Shown: positions 16,301 to 24,586, counted from the stretch's first letter. The stretch: DNA of 64,000 bases from Pedobacter montanisoli (GCF_022809115.1 NZ_JALGBH010000001.1:372001-436000), one strand, 5' to 3'. Numbers and translations are program-made. Notes: a model not told the origin generated them from the sequence alone.

Positions 16301-19300
16301 TAGCAGCGAAACCCGAATATACAGATGGGTTTGCGGTACAGTTTATTATGATTAATAATGGCATAAGATACAACAGCTTGCAACAAGTTTCCATTACCGA
16401 TCTGAAAAAGCAACTCGATATTAAGTTCTTAACCTTTAGAGACAAGTTGCAACCCGGCGAAAAAGAAACCTGGAAGCTACAAATCAGTAATAAAGCAGGT
16501 GAAAAGGAAATGGCAGAAATGGTAGCCACACTTTATGACAGCAGCTTAGACAATTTTAAAAGCATGTCTTGGGATAAAATCTATACCAAGCCTGTTTTTA
16601 ACTACTATAGATATACCTGGAACAATTACCAGACCTATATTAACTATAGCTTATGGTTAATGTATAACAATGGTTTTCGTTACAACACTATAAGCCGTCA
16701 GTATCCAGAACTTAATCTATATGGCTTTAATTATTATGGAGGATACAACGGTGCTTACCATACCTACTTACAGAACTTAGACCAGGAAAAGAGAAGAAAC
16801 CTGAAATTACAGGAACTGGCTAAAAGCAAACTAGTTTATGGTTTAATTAAAGATAGAACAAATGTCGTATTTGGAGTAACTATTAGACTTAATGAAAAAC
16901 CAATACAAGTAAACACTTCTGCTGATGGTATCTATGCCATTGATGCTAAAGTTGGCGATAAGCTTACCTTTATATCTATAGGTTATAAAACACAAACCAT
17001 TGTTGTAGGTAAGCAAAAACGCATAGACATTAACTTAGAACCCGATGAAAGTGTATTAAATGAAGTGGTTGTAACCTCTGCTGGGGAAGGCAGTACTCAA
17101 ATAAGGTTACGAGGTTCAACTTCAGCCTTACAGGGACGAGTAGCCGGTGTTCAGGTTCAAGCCAAAGAGATTGCTCAGGATAACACAATTTATAACTTTA
17201 ATGCAATGGAAACCCCAGCTCCAAACGCAGATAGGTCTATGATTAATGAGGTTATCCCACGTACTAACTTTAATGAAACGGCTTTTTTCTACCCTCAGTT
17301 AAAAACAAATGAACAAGGTGAGATCAACATAGAGTTTACCATACCGCAATCTTTAACCCGTTATAAAATGATAGGTTTTGCACATACTAAAGACCTTAAA
17401 ACCGCCTCTATCAGCAAGCAGCTTATTACGCAAAAACAATTGGCTGTTATGGCCAATGCACCTCGTTTCTTACGTGAGGGCGATACCATAGTATTCAGTG
17501 CAAAACTTAATAATCTTGCAGGTAAAGAGCTAAGTGGTACCGTTGCTTTAGAACTAAGAGATGCATTAAGCGGCAAGGTTATTCATGTCAATGAGCCTAA
17601 TTCTCCATTAGATCGTTCTTTTAAGATTTCAGATCAGAAAGACTTAGCTTTAAAATGGACCTTACATATTCCTTACGGATTACAGGCGATTACCTACAAA
17701 CTGATTGCACAATCTGGCAAATACAGCGATGGCGAAGAAATGACCATACCTGTACTGTCTAATGCTATTTTGGTAACTGAAAGTCTTCCGCTAAACGTAA
17801 GAGGAAATACCAGTCAGACCTTTACCTTGGATAAACTGTTAAAATCGGGTAATTCTTCTACCTTACGTACGCAATCCATCACTTTTGAATACACCTCAAA
17901 CCCTGTATGGTATGCGGTACAGGCCTTGCCTTACCTCATGGAATATCCATACGAGTGTGCCGAGCAGACTTTTAGTCGCTTTTATGCCAATAGTTTTGCT
18001 ACAGGTATTGTAAACAGCTCGCCACAGATCAAATCTGTATTTAACCAATGGAAAAACACACCAAACGGCGAAGCGCTGTTATCTAACCTTGAAAAAAATG
18101 CAGAACTGAAAACCATCTTACTAGAAGAAACACCTTGGGTAAGAAACGCAGGTAACGAAACTGAACGCAAAAAACGTATCGCTGTTTTATTTGACCTGAA
18201 CCGTATGCGCTACGAGTTGAAAAACAATTTTGATAAGTTACAGGGCATGCAATTGTCTAATGGGGCTTTTCCATGGTTTACAGGCATGCGTGAAGACCGT
18301 TATATTACACAGCATATTGTAATGGGCATAGGTCAATTGCAAAAAGCAAACCTTATCGATCAGAAAGCTTTTCCAACGTTTAAAACCCTAACCAACAAGG
18401 CCATGATCTACTTAGATGATCAATTGATACGGGATTATAACGATGAAATCAAAAATAACGGTTTTAGCCGCTTACCATTACATTACCTGTTTGCACGCAG
18501 CTATTTTGAACAGAAAAATACCAATGCAGATTTTGTTAAAGCCTTTAATTATTATTTGAGCAAAATTGGTTTAGAATGGAAAACCATGGATACCTACCAG
18601 CAAGCACAGGCCGCTTTGGTATTGTACCGCAATAACCAGAAAGCTGAGGCTTTAAAGATCATTAACCTGCTCAAACAAACTGCACAGCAAAGCAACGAAA
18701 TGGGAATGTACTGGGCCGCCAATAAAAATGGCTGGTGGTGGTACCAGAACCCTATAGAAACCCAAGCCCTGCTGATTGAAGCATTTGATGAAATAGCCAA
18801 TGATAAAAAAGCTGTAGAAGAAATGAAAATCTGGTTATTGAAAAACAAACAGACCAACGATTGGAAAACCACCAAGGCAACCACCGCAGCCTGTTACGCA
18901 TTGCTGATGCGAGGTTATAATTTATTAGCAGACCATAACGAACCCGAAATAAAAATAGGCAATACAGCTATTGCCCATTACCGAAAACCCGGAGCAGTAC
19001 AAGAAGCTGGAACAGGTTATGAAAAGATTACCATCAATGCTGCAGATGCCAAACCAGAAATGGGCAGGGTTGAAATCAAAAACAACAATGCAGGCATAGC
19101 CTGGGGAGGCTTGTATTGGCAGTATTTTGAAAATTTAGATAAGATCACAGCATCAAACACGGGTATAAAAATTGTAAAACAGCTCTTCTTGCAAAAAACA
19201 GTTAATAATGGTAATGTCCTGGTTCCGCTAAATAAAGGACAGGTACTTATTCCGGGCGATCTGGTTAAAGTACGTATAGAAATCTATGCCGACAGGGCTA

Positions 19301-19581
19301 TGGAATACTTACATTTAAAAGATATGCGCTCTTCTGGTTTTGAGCCTGTAAATGTAATATCAAGGTATAAATACCAAGATGGCCTAAGCTATTATGAAAG
19401 TACCAAAGATGCCAGCACAAATTTCTTTATCAGCTATATGCCAAAAGGCACCTATGTATTTGAATACCCGCTAAGAGTAACCCATTCGGGTAATTTCAGC
19501 AATGGCATTACCTCTCTACAAAGTATGTATGCTCCCGAGTTTACAACTTATTCAGAAGGTATAAGGGTAAATGTTAAATAA
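13333..19581 (+). CDS. Alpha-2-macroglobulin family protein with inserted SusC-like N-terminal module
   Basis: 2082 aa. Signal peptide MKALVRLILSITLLFILTLNVSAQ, with no lipobox. An N-terminal helical part is followed by MG domains; the MG2 motif 'VILFTDRPIYRPGQVVYYKG' lies at about residues 570-590. The thioester motif is present as 'PYECAEQTF' with Cys1542 (CAEQ in place of CGEQ), followed by the alpha-alpha toroid ('MYWAANKNGWWWYQNPIETQALLIEAF'). Between the MG part and the A2M domain, residues about 1167-1285 form a carboxypeptidase-regulatory-like domain ending in 'LNEVVVTS' and 'LQGRVAGVQVQ', the hallmark of SusC/RagA receptors. A2Ms trap proteases in the periplasm; the receptor-like insert is odd. 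Bacterial A2M is often paired with pbpC, which is absent here. Confidence 0.88.
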   Translation: MKALVRLILSITLLFILTLNVSAQKADEFAKVDSLALNAQPKEALALINTLYLQAQKNQNTNLLVKAVIYRMLFQSYLTEDAFTEILKDLKEAIAKAKQPEKSILQSVLGQMYWNYYLQNRYQISQRTLVEGNIGDDIKTWSPQKINNEVAATLLASLAQKEILQKTGIEQVKPLLKNDSTNINLRPTLYDVLAHRALDIFSNTYNGITPLDLNRFSFSAMSKTADFRNYNFDTADSSNFNIQALKIFQELIRLHEKDKNQAAMADVELKRLKFIHQNSLDNNKTQVYDNALAEMANRFKSTEIYADFLYEQATLHRNRLLPADSNKNLIKAVELAEKAIRAFPSSTGAHNAKSLIEQIKEKELNLQIRAYIMANQPAQLQVSYKNTDTLYLDIYRIPLLNTKYRRQINAGYKEWIKNKKPLRSVRIILPQYNDYQTHTYITKIEGLPFGNYLLTSLDKNKLDEATTGRYNTTWVTNMVANVRSKYNDHMEYQVLHAKNGEPLTNVKIEELQDDPKVTSAQNIYRTNHKGIGIIPSSEDINTLITHNGDSLLINSYYNYVEPDEDEEVILFTDRPIYRPGQVVYYKGILLKGNNEKNELLTKQQVEVVFRDVNAKEIEKTTLTTNDFGSFQGSFNIPLSKLNGQMTISTTYGSINVQVEEYKRPAFEVIFDPLTQKYKLNDSVKVYGKAISFAGYPVTDAKVSYTVMQHTSPSLGNFRYIGPRTKQVASGNTQTKEGGKFEISFMAAADDPNENYVFDIKAVINDGNGETRENTQSVTLGKKDLLLNSSLGQQLILSKQTDTITYTTTNLNTQPIKAKLKTEWFALTPPGRLTNNSLFSAEKYSLSREEFIRTFPYDEYGYENNPEKWATGKNVWFQELSSDNGQFNIKVNESNLLPGFYKVVSRAINALNDTVTVNQYIRIFNQKPSEILVPREWLIAEKTAIAPNEKALFRVAGLSADSKLYYEVYYKNRIERTEWVSVNALQKVIEIAAKPEYTDGFAVQFIMINNGIRYNSLQQVSITDLKKQLDIKFLTFRDKLQPGEKETWKLQISNKAGEKEMAEMVATLYDSSLDNFKSMSWDKIYTKPVFNYYRYTWNNYQTYINYSLWLMYNNGFRYNTISRQYPELNLYGFNYYGGYNGAYHTYLQNLDQEKRRNLKLQELAKSKLVYGLIKDRTNVVFGVTIRLNEKPIQVNTSADGIYAIDAKVGDKLTFISIGYKTQTIVVGKQKRIDINLEPDESVLNEVVVTSAGEGSTQIRLRGSTSALQGRVAGVQVQAKEIAQDNTIYNFNAMETPAPNADRSMINEVIPRTNFNETAFFYPQLKTNEQGEINIEFTIPQSLTRYKMIGFAHTKDLKTASISKQLITQKQLAVMANAPRFLREGDTIVFSAKLNNLAGKELSGTVALELRDALSGKVIHVNEPNSPLDRSFKISDQKDLALKWTLHIPYGLQAITYKLIAQSGKYSDGEEMTIPVLSNAILVTESLPLNVRGNTSQTFTLDKLLKSGNSSTLRTQSITFEYTSNPVWYAVQALPYLMEYPYECAEQTFSRFYANSFATGIVNSSPQIKSVFNQWKNTPNGEALLSNLEKNAELKTILLEETPWVRNAGNETERKKRIAVLFDLNRMRYELKNNFDKLQGMQLSNGAFPWFTGMREDRYITQHIVMGIGQLQKANLIDQKAFPTFKTLTNKAMIYLDDQLIRDYNDEIKNNGFSRLPLHYLFARSYFEQKNTNADFVKAFNYYLSKIGLEWKTMDTYQQAQAALVLYRNNQKAEALKIINLLKQTAQQSNEMGMYWAANKNGWWWYQNPIETQALLIEAFDEIANDKKAVEEMKIWLLKNKQTNDWKTTKATTAACYALLMRGYNLLADHNEPEIKIGNTAIAHYRKPGAVQEAGTGYEKITINAADAKPEMGRVEIKNNNAGIAWGGLYWQYFENLDKITASNTGIKIVKQLFLQKTVNNGNVLVPLNKGQVLIPGDLVKVRIEIYADRAMEYLHLKDMRSSGFEPVNVISRYKYQDGLSYYESTKDASTNFFISYMPKGTYVFEYPLRVTHSGNFSNGITSLQSMYAPEFTTYSEGIRVNVK

Positions 19582-19586
19582 TCATC

Positions 19587-19616
19587 AACGGGCAGAAGTT
19601 TTCTGCCCGTTTTTTG
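19587..19616 (+). terminator. Rho-independent terminator of the macroglobulin gene
   Basis: Perfect 11-bp stem AACGGGCAGAA (19587-19597) / TTCTGCCCGTT (19601-19611), 3-nt loop, then T's. It begins 6 bp after the stop codon. Confidence 0.95.
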
Positions 19617-19813
19617 GGTCACATGATTTAACCCAGAAGCCTTTTCATTTGTAAAACACTGTTAAAGAACAAGTTTCGCATCACATTAAAGAATATTATA
19701 CTTTTAAAAGCGGTATTTTTCAACTTATTAACACTTATAGGTTTTAAAGCTTTCTTTTTGGCTTGGGTTTTGTTTATTCCTTTCTGTAAAACATCTACCT
19801 AGTTTTTAAGCGT

Positions 19814-19984
19814 ATGTTAGCAGAAGCACGTCAAACAGGTTTTTCTATTAGCCAGGCTTTTGAGAAAAGCGAGAAAAAAGAAGTTACTAAAAGCACCTAC
19901 GAGGAAAGGGTAAAAACAGACCGTTTGGTAATGTTGATCATGCTTATTCTAACGATTTGCTCAGCAGTTATCAGCTCAATTTAA
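19814..19984 (+). CDS. Small tail-anchored membrane protein (hypothetical)
   Basis: 56 aa from ATG 19814 to TAA 19984. The N-terminal two thirds is hydrophilic and charged ('AFEKSEKKEVTKSTYEERVKTDR'); the C-terminal 18 residues are a clear membrane segment ('LVMLIMLILTICSAVISS'). It sits alone in a 415-bp gap between a terminator and a convergent gene that ends 12 bp further on. No family recognised. The clean split into a charged part and one membrane helix, and the exact fit into the gap, make it plausible; there is no strong ribosome binding site. Confidence 0.5.
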   Translation: MLAEARQTGFSISQAFEKSEKKEVTKSTYEERVKTDRLVMLIMLILTICSAVISSI

Positions 19985-19996
19985 TCAGCTTATATC

Positions 19997-21142
19997 TTAC
20001 AACAATAAGGCATCAATTCGCTGTGCCTGTACAATATTTAATTTTTCAGACCAACTAAAAACAGTAAAGTGCCCATCTTGTGATGCAACCAACGCTAGTG
20101 CATCTTTTTGATCAAATACAAATTGAGCGGCAGACAAGTGCCTTGTACCTCCAATTTTAGCCGGATGGATCACTACAGCTGCAACATCATTTATTGGTTC
20201 AAAGAACAGGATTTCCTGTATATGCTCATTACTATGTGCCCGGCTGGTTTTTACACCAAAGGCTAACAACTCATATTCATCGGTAATAACCGTAGCGCCA
20301 TCTATAGCAGTTAAACCGCCTATATATTCTATTTCTTTCTTTAAAGCAGCCTGCAAATAAATCTCGCTGGCTACGCTCCTATCTTTCCTTACCAGATTAG
20401 CCAAACCCTTATAAGAAGGTGTAAGATGATAAGTTATTGGGTGAATAACCGAATGCTCCCATTCACGTGTATTTTGTGGAACAACCAAAACAGCTCCTCC
20501 TCTGCCATGTGCCCGCATAGATACTGCAAGCTGTATCATTACATTAAGGTAATCATTATGATCAGAAGGCCCCGCAAGATCTAACAAAGAGATTAATATA
20601 CCCGGGCATTCTCCTATTTTCTCAGCTTTCTTCTGGTTGATCAGTTTGATCTGCTCACCTTTTAAAACCGCCACATTGGTAAACTTTCCAAAACCATGGA
20701 TACGTCTGTGCTTGATTACTAAGAGCGCCGGATCTGAAACATCCACTACCAAACAGCAGTTGGGCATGGTTAGCGTAGTTCCCCACACATACAGATCATA
20801 ACCATCGTGCCAAACCCCCAAATAAACACCACTGCGTTCTACACCTGGTGCTATTTTGGTTAAAATATTAGGACTTAGGGGTAAATTATGCTTAAACAGT
20901 AAGGCATTGCCAGATTGCTCAGGAGGTAAGAAAGCCAAAGATATTTTGGCAGAATGCCCTTCTTCCTTACGCAAGCTTACCCAAAAAGCAGCATCTACAA
21001 TAGCTTCTATTACTCTTGCGGGAGGTTGTGGAGCAAGATCAATCTCTCCGGCAGCACTAGCCTCTTCCAGTAAGGTGGCAAAATGCTCTTCTACTAAAGG
21101 CGCTACAATTTTTGCGGCTTGATAGGTTGCCCTGTTAATCAT
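19997..21142 (-). CDS. DACNV-type sensor plus diadenylate cyclase (DisA_N-like) domain protein
   Basis: 381 aa, with no signal peptide and no membrane segment. The C-terminal ~140 residues match a DAC (c-di-AMP synthase) domain: 'GLTAIDGATVI' with the DGA motif at Asp281-Ala283, and 'GGTRHLSAAQFVF' with Thr333-Arg334-His335. In DisA and CdaA the second motif is RHR; here the third position is Leu336. The N-terminal ~230 residues resemble the DACNV sensor domain described for Bacteroidota DAC proteins. Likely role: making c-di-AMP or a related dinucleotide in the cytoplasm in response to a ligand. Activity is uncertain because of the RHL change. Monocistronic, convergent with the small ORF at 19814. 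Confidence 0.75.
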   Translation of the reverse strand: MINRATYQAAKIVAPLVEEHFATLLEEASAAGEIDLAPQPPARVIEAIVDAAFWVSLRKEEGHSAKISLAFLPPEQSGNALLFKHNLPLSPNILTKIAPGVERSGVYLGVWHDGYDLYVWGTTLTMPNCCLVVDVSDPALLVIKHRRIHGFGKFTNVAVLKGEQIKLINQKKAEKIGECPGILISLLDLAGPSDHNDYLNVMIQLAVSMRAHGRGGAVLVVPQNTREWEHSVIHPITYHLTPSYKGLANLVRKDRSVASEIYLQAALKKEIEYIGGLTAIDGATVITDEYELLAFGVKTSRAHSNEHIQEILFFEPINDVAAVVIHPAKIGGTRHLSAAQFVFDQKDALALVASQDGHFTVFSWSEKLNIVQAQRIDALLL

Positions 21143-21265
21143 GTTTCTAATTTAAAGATTTAAGCTAAGAAGTTAAGAACATGAGTCAACTATTTTAAAA
21201 CATTACAAAGCCGTGTTTGTCCTTATTTCTTAACCTACATCAATAACCATAAACAATTAGCGGCT

Positions 21266-21273
21266 TAACTTTG
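21266..21273 (+). promoter_or_regulatory. -7 promoter box of the pirin operon
   Basis: TAACTTTG, perfect TAnnTTTG, 23 bp before the ATG at 21297. No clear -33 box. Confidence 0.5.
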
Positions 21274-21285
21274 TCATATTAAAAC

Positions 21286-21291
21286 AGGAGG
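21286..21291 (+). promoter_or_regulatory. Strong Shine-Dalgarno sequence of the pirin gene
   Basis: AGGAGG, 5 nt before the ATG at 21297. This is unusual here: most genes in this window have only A-rich leaders. Confidence 0.75.
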
Positions 21292-21296
21292 AAAAA

Positions 21297-22010
21297 ATGT
21301 CACAATCAATCATTCATAAAGCCAACAGTCGCGGAGCGGCAGACCATGGCTGGTTAAAAAGCTACCATACGTTTAGCTTTGCTGGTTATTATAACCCTGA
21401 AAGAATAAATTTCGGAGCATTAAGAGTTTTAAACGATGACTTTGTTACCGGAGGCATGGGATTTGGCGAGCACCCGCATGATAACATGGAAATTATCTCT
21501 ATTCCTTTAGAAGGAGATTTACAACATAAAGACAGCATGGGCAATACGGCAACCATAAAAACCGGTGAGATACAGGTAATGAGTGCCGGAACTGGGATTT
21601 ACCATTCTGAATATAACCCGAACCCTGAAAAGCCAGTTAAATTTCTTCAGATCTGGTTATTTCCCAACAAAAGGAATGTAAGCCCAAGGTACGATCAGCA
21701 AAAAATTGATGATCAGACCAAAAATGAGTTTGTACAGATATTATCGCCAGACAGTAACGATAGTGGAGTATGGATTTACCAAGATGCATGGTTTAGCTTA
21801 AGCAATTTTGAAGCAGGTACTTCAAAAAACTATAAAATCCATAAAGAAGATAATGGTGTTTACATCTTTTTGTTAGAAGGGAGCCTTGAAATTGATGGCA
21901 AAACCATTGAAACCAGAGATGGTTTTGGTATCTGGGATATAGCTAATGTAGAAATAAAAGCTTTAACCAACAGTAAGTTTTTACTGATGGAAGTACCTAT
22001 GCATTTCTAA
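21297..22010 (+). CDS. Pirin family protein (YhhW-like bicupin)
   Basis: 237 aa, the usual length of the YhhW/pirin-like group. The cupin metal ligands are all present: His59 and His61 in 'GEHPHDNMEI', His103 and Glu105 in 'TGIYHSE', aligning with the HHHE set of E. coli YhhW. That enzyme has quercetin dioxygenase activity; the real substrate in this organism is unknown. The C-terminal cupin ('YIFLLEGSLEIDGKTIETRDGFGIWD') lacks the His set, as usual. A small degenerate receiver gene starts one base after its stop. Confidence 0.92.
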   Translation: MSQSIIHKANSRGAADHGWLKSYHTFSFAGYYNPERINFGALRVLNDDFVTGGMGFGEHPHDNMEIISIPLEGDLQHKDSMGNTATIKTGEIQVMSAGTGIYHSEYNPNPEKPVKFLQIWLFPNKRNVSPRYDQQKIDDQTKNEFVQILSPDSNDSGVWIYQDAWFSLSNFEAGTSKNYKIHKEDNGVYIFLLEGSLEIDGKTIETRDGFGIWDIANVEIKALTNSKFLLMEVPMHF

Positions 22011-22011
22011 G

Positions 22012-22320
22012 ATGAAAAAAATTCTGATCATTGGCACCAATGAACCTATAGTAAAAACAATTGCCCGTTTAATTGAAAAAAACGGGCAATTTATTGCCGA
22101 AACCGCTACCAATATAACTGAGGCTCTGCAAACTTGCGAGCAACATGCACTATGCCTTATACTAATAGGCGCAGGCATAAATGAAGCAGATGAACAACAG
22201 TTCATGCAATTTCTTAAAACAGATTATCCAAACATACCTGTAATCAGGCATTATGGAGGCGGAAGCGGTTTGTTATATGCAGAAATACACCAAGCTTTAG
22301 GCACTTTGCCTCAGCCTTGA
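22012..22320 (+). CDS. Degenerate response-regulator receiver protein
   Basis: 102 aa with a CheY-like layout: 'KKILIIGTNEPIVKTIARLIEKNG' for the first strand and helix, 'ALCLILIGAGINEADEQQFMQFLK' where the phospho-acceptor strand should be, 'IPVIRHYGGGSG' for the fourth strand. The phosphorylatable Asp is replaced (LIGAG in place of LLD), the acidic pair after strand one is missing, and the Lys of strand five is not seen. It therefore probably cannot be phosphorylated, and acts, if at all, as a protein-binding domain. Translationally coupled to pirin (1-bp gap). Confidence 0.75.
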   Translation: MKKILIIGTNEPIVKTIARLIEKNGQFIAETATNITEALQTCEQHALCLILIGAGINEADEQQFMQFLKTDYPNIPVIRHYGGGSGLLYAEIHQALGTLPQP

Positions 22321-22324
22321 TAAT

Positions 22325-22364
22325 AAAAAAGGGTTGTCTCAAGACTTTTGAAACAACCCTTTTA
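22325..22364. terminator. Bidirectional terminator between convergent genes
   Basis: AAAAAAGGGTTGT (left arm) pairs with ACAACCCTTTT (right arm) across an inner TC...GA stem; an A-run on the left gives a T-run for the minus-strand S8 protease gene. Confidence 0.85.
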
Positions 22365-22386
22365 TCAACCTCTTAAGAAGAAGAGA

Positions 22387-23973
22387 TTATTTATAAGTTG
22401 CTGCTAACTTTAACGCATTGTAAGTATTTACAATACCGCCACTCACAGAAAGGTCTGCAAAAGGTACGCTTTCAGCTCTTCCGTCTTTGATTACGGTTAC
22501 ATTATGGTTTACTTTCTCTACAGATTTCATGATAATTTCTTTAACCTGTACAGCAGTTAATTTAGGATAATAAGAACGAATTAAAGCCGCAAGACCCGCT
22601 ACTACGGGAGAAGCCATACTTGTACCATTCTCGTCTTTATACTGTTGCTCTGGGTAAGTAGAATAAACATTATAACCAGGTGCAAAAACATCAACAGTTG
22701 TTTTTCCATAGTTAGAGAAACCAGCTTTCAGGTTCTGGTTATCTGTAGGTGTTGAAGCACCCACAGTAATCCATGAGCTTGCTACACTACCATCTAAATA
22801 TTTATTGGTAGGGAAGTTATTTTCTACATCTAAATCTTTGTTATCGTTACCTGCTGCATGTACCAATAAAACATCTTTACTTACGGCATATTTCACGGCA
22901 TCGTCAACCACTTTCTTATCCCATGAATAAGCTTTACCAAAACTCATGTTCAAAACTTTTGCGCCATTATCTACTGCATAACGGATAGCATTAGCCACAT
23001 CTTTATCACGCTCATCGCCATTTGGCACATTACGCACAGCCAAAATCCACACATTATCAGCTACCCCTTTTATTCCTAGATTATTGGTACGATCAGCAGC
23101 TATAATACCCGCTACGTGTGTTCCGTGTGACGCATCAGGACCTTTTACATCGTTGTTACCGTAGTTTTTTTCATTGCTGTTATCTGGGTTATCACCTACT
23201 ATTCCGCGTGGATCGTAGTTAAGATTTAGGTTATAATTAACCTGGTTGTAGTAATAATCATATGCACCTTTGATACGCTCTTCATAAAAGGTTTTGAAAT
23301 CGCCTTTCCCCATATTTCTGATCACGTTGTTGCGGATATTGGTTTCTGTTTGTCCGCTTGGCGTATAAGCACGCAATTCTTCAACCGTAGGATTATCTTT
23401 ACCTACTTTTTTAACTAGATCATCAATCAGGTTTTTAACTCTTGTAGCACCCTCTAAACCACTTTTTGCAGTTTCAAGATCTCTTTCAAGTGTCTCTTTG
23501 TTTTTCAAATAAGCTTCAAAAGCTGCACGATCTTTTTCTGCAACATTCTGAGCAGTAGTATTGGCAAAACGTTTGCCATCACGACGCACCAAACGGGTTA
23601 GCTCTAAGGTTTCATAATTTACAGAACCTTCTTTACCTCCTACAAAATTCCATCCATGTATATCATCAATAAAGCCGTTTTTATCGTCGTCTTTACCATT
23701 ATTAGCAATTTCTTTTTTATTTACCCACATTACACGTTTTAAATCCTCATGCAGATAATCAACTCCTCCATCTAATACCCCCACAATTACAGGGGTAGAT
23801 TTTTTACCTTTCAACAATTCGGTATAAGCTTTTTCTGTACTTATACCAAACACGCTATCGGTTTTAAGATCAAGATTTTGCCAGTTTGCTTTTTCTTTTT
23901 GCGCAAAAGACATAAACGGTGCTGTTGCCAAAAGGGCTAGCGCAACCAGTTTTTTAATTTGATTTTTATTCAT
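22387..23973 (-). CDS. S8 family serine peptidase (subtilase)
   Basis: 528 aa. Signal peptide MNKNQIKKLVALALLATAPFMSFAQ. The catalytic triad is complete: Asp68 in 'VGVLDGGVDYLHEDL', His283 in 'ASHGTHVAGIIAAD', Ser452 in 'NGTSMASPVVAGLAAL'. About 215 residues separate Asp and His, much more than in subtilisin (about 30); the insert (about 95-270) is rich in Lys/Glu helices and may act as an internal regulatory or lid region. No T9SS tail, so probably periplasmic or exported by another route. Starts 28 bp after the pentapeptide gene on the same strand; co-transcription possible. Confidence 0.93.
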   Translation of the reverse strand: MNKNQIKKLVALALLATAPFMSFAQKEKANWQNLDLKTDSVFGISTEKAYTELLKGKKSTPVIVGVLDGGVDYLHEDLKRVMWVNKKEIANNGKDDDKNGFIDDIHGWNFVGGKEGSVNYETLELTRLVRRDGKRFANTTAQNVAEKDRAAFEAYLKNKETLERDLETAKSGLEGATRVKNLIDDLVKKVGKDNPTVEELRAYTPSGQTETNIRNNVIRNMGKGDFKTFYEERIKGAYDYYYNQVNYNLNLNYDPRGIVGDNPDNSNEKNYGNNDVKGPDASHGTHVAGIIAADRTNNLGIKGVADNVWILAVRNVPNGDERDKDVANAIRYAVDNGAKVLNMSFGKAYSWDKKVVDDAVKYAVSKDVLLVHAAGNDNKDLDVENNFPTNKYLDGSVASSWITVGASTPTDNQNLKAGFSNYGKTTVDVFAPGYNVYSTYPEQQYKDENGTSMASPVVAGLAALIRSYYPKLTAVQVKEIIMKSVEKVNHNVTVIKDGRAESVPFADLSVSGGIVNTYNALKLAATYK

Positions 23974-24001
23974 TTTAAATTGTTTTCTTAATTATTCTCT
24001 C

Positions 24002-24586
24002 CTATTTATCAATCTTCAGGCCATATTTGGCCAATAAGCCCGGTAAACCCCAAAGTTCAAACCTGGCCTTTTTTACTAAATTCTGTTCTGGATCTATTAC
24101 AAAATTAACTGCCTGTCTAAAGTCTGCCCCACTCAGGTTGGTCTGCATAAAAACCGCAACGTCTAAGTTACTACCTTCAAAAATAGCCTCGCTAAGATCG
24201 GCTTCGGTAAAATCTGCACCAATTAATGAACACCCTTTAAATATGCCCTTCTTGTTTTTTCTTTTAAAAAACACCGCATAATCTAACAAACAGTTGTAGA
24301 AGTTAACGCTAAAAAAGGTCTCGTTAGTACGGCTGAAATCTACACCAGTTAATTTGCTATCTTTAAAGGTTACGTTGTTCAATATAGAACCATTGAACTT
24401 AAGCATGCTCAGGTTACAATATTCGAACTCGCAATCTACAAATGCACAATGGTTAAGGTTTATTTCGCTGAAATCTATAGTAGAAAAAATGCAGTTTTCA
24501 AACTGCATAGCATTGCCTGAAAACCCCGGTAAATTGGTTTTTACAAATTTAGTATCACTGTAATATGTGGTTTTTTCTGATGACAT
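24002..24586 (-). CDS. Pentapeptide repeat protein
   Basis: About 194 aa from Met at 24586 (an in-frame ATG at 24610 would add 8 residues). Repeats of the A(D/N)LXX form are plain: 'CIFSTIDFSEINLNHCAFVDCEFEYCNLSMLKFNGSIL', 'SLIGADFTEADLSEAIFEGSNLDVAVFMQTNLSGADFRQAV'. These build a right-handed quadrilateral beta-helix. Some members (Qnr, MfpA) mimic DNA and protect gyrase; this one has no further sign of that, and the family role is open. It ends with a short helix 'FELWGLPGLLAKYGLKI', as in Qnr-like proteins. Cytoplasmic. Confidence 0.85.
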   Translation of the reverse strand: MSSEKTTYYSDTKFVKTNLPGFSGNAMQFENCIFSTIDFSEINLNHCAFVDCEFEYCNLSMLKFNGSILNNVTFKDSKLTGVDFSRTNETFFSVNFYNCLLDYAVFFKRKNKKGIFKGCSLIGADFTEADLSEAIFEGSNLDVAVFMQTNLSGADFRQAVNFVIDPEQNLVKKARFELWGLPGLLAKYGLKIDK

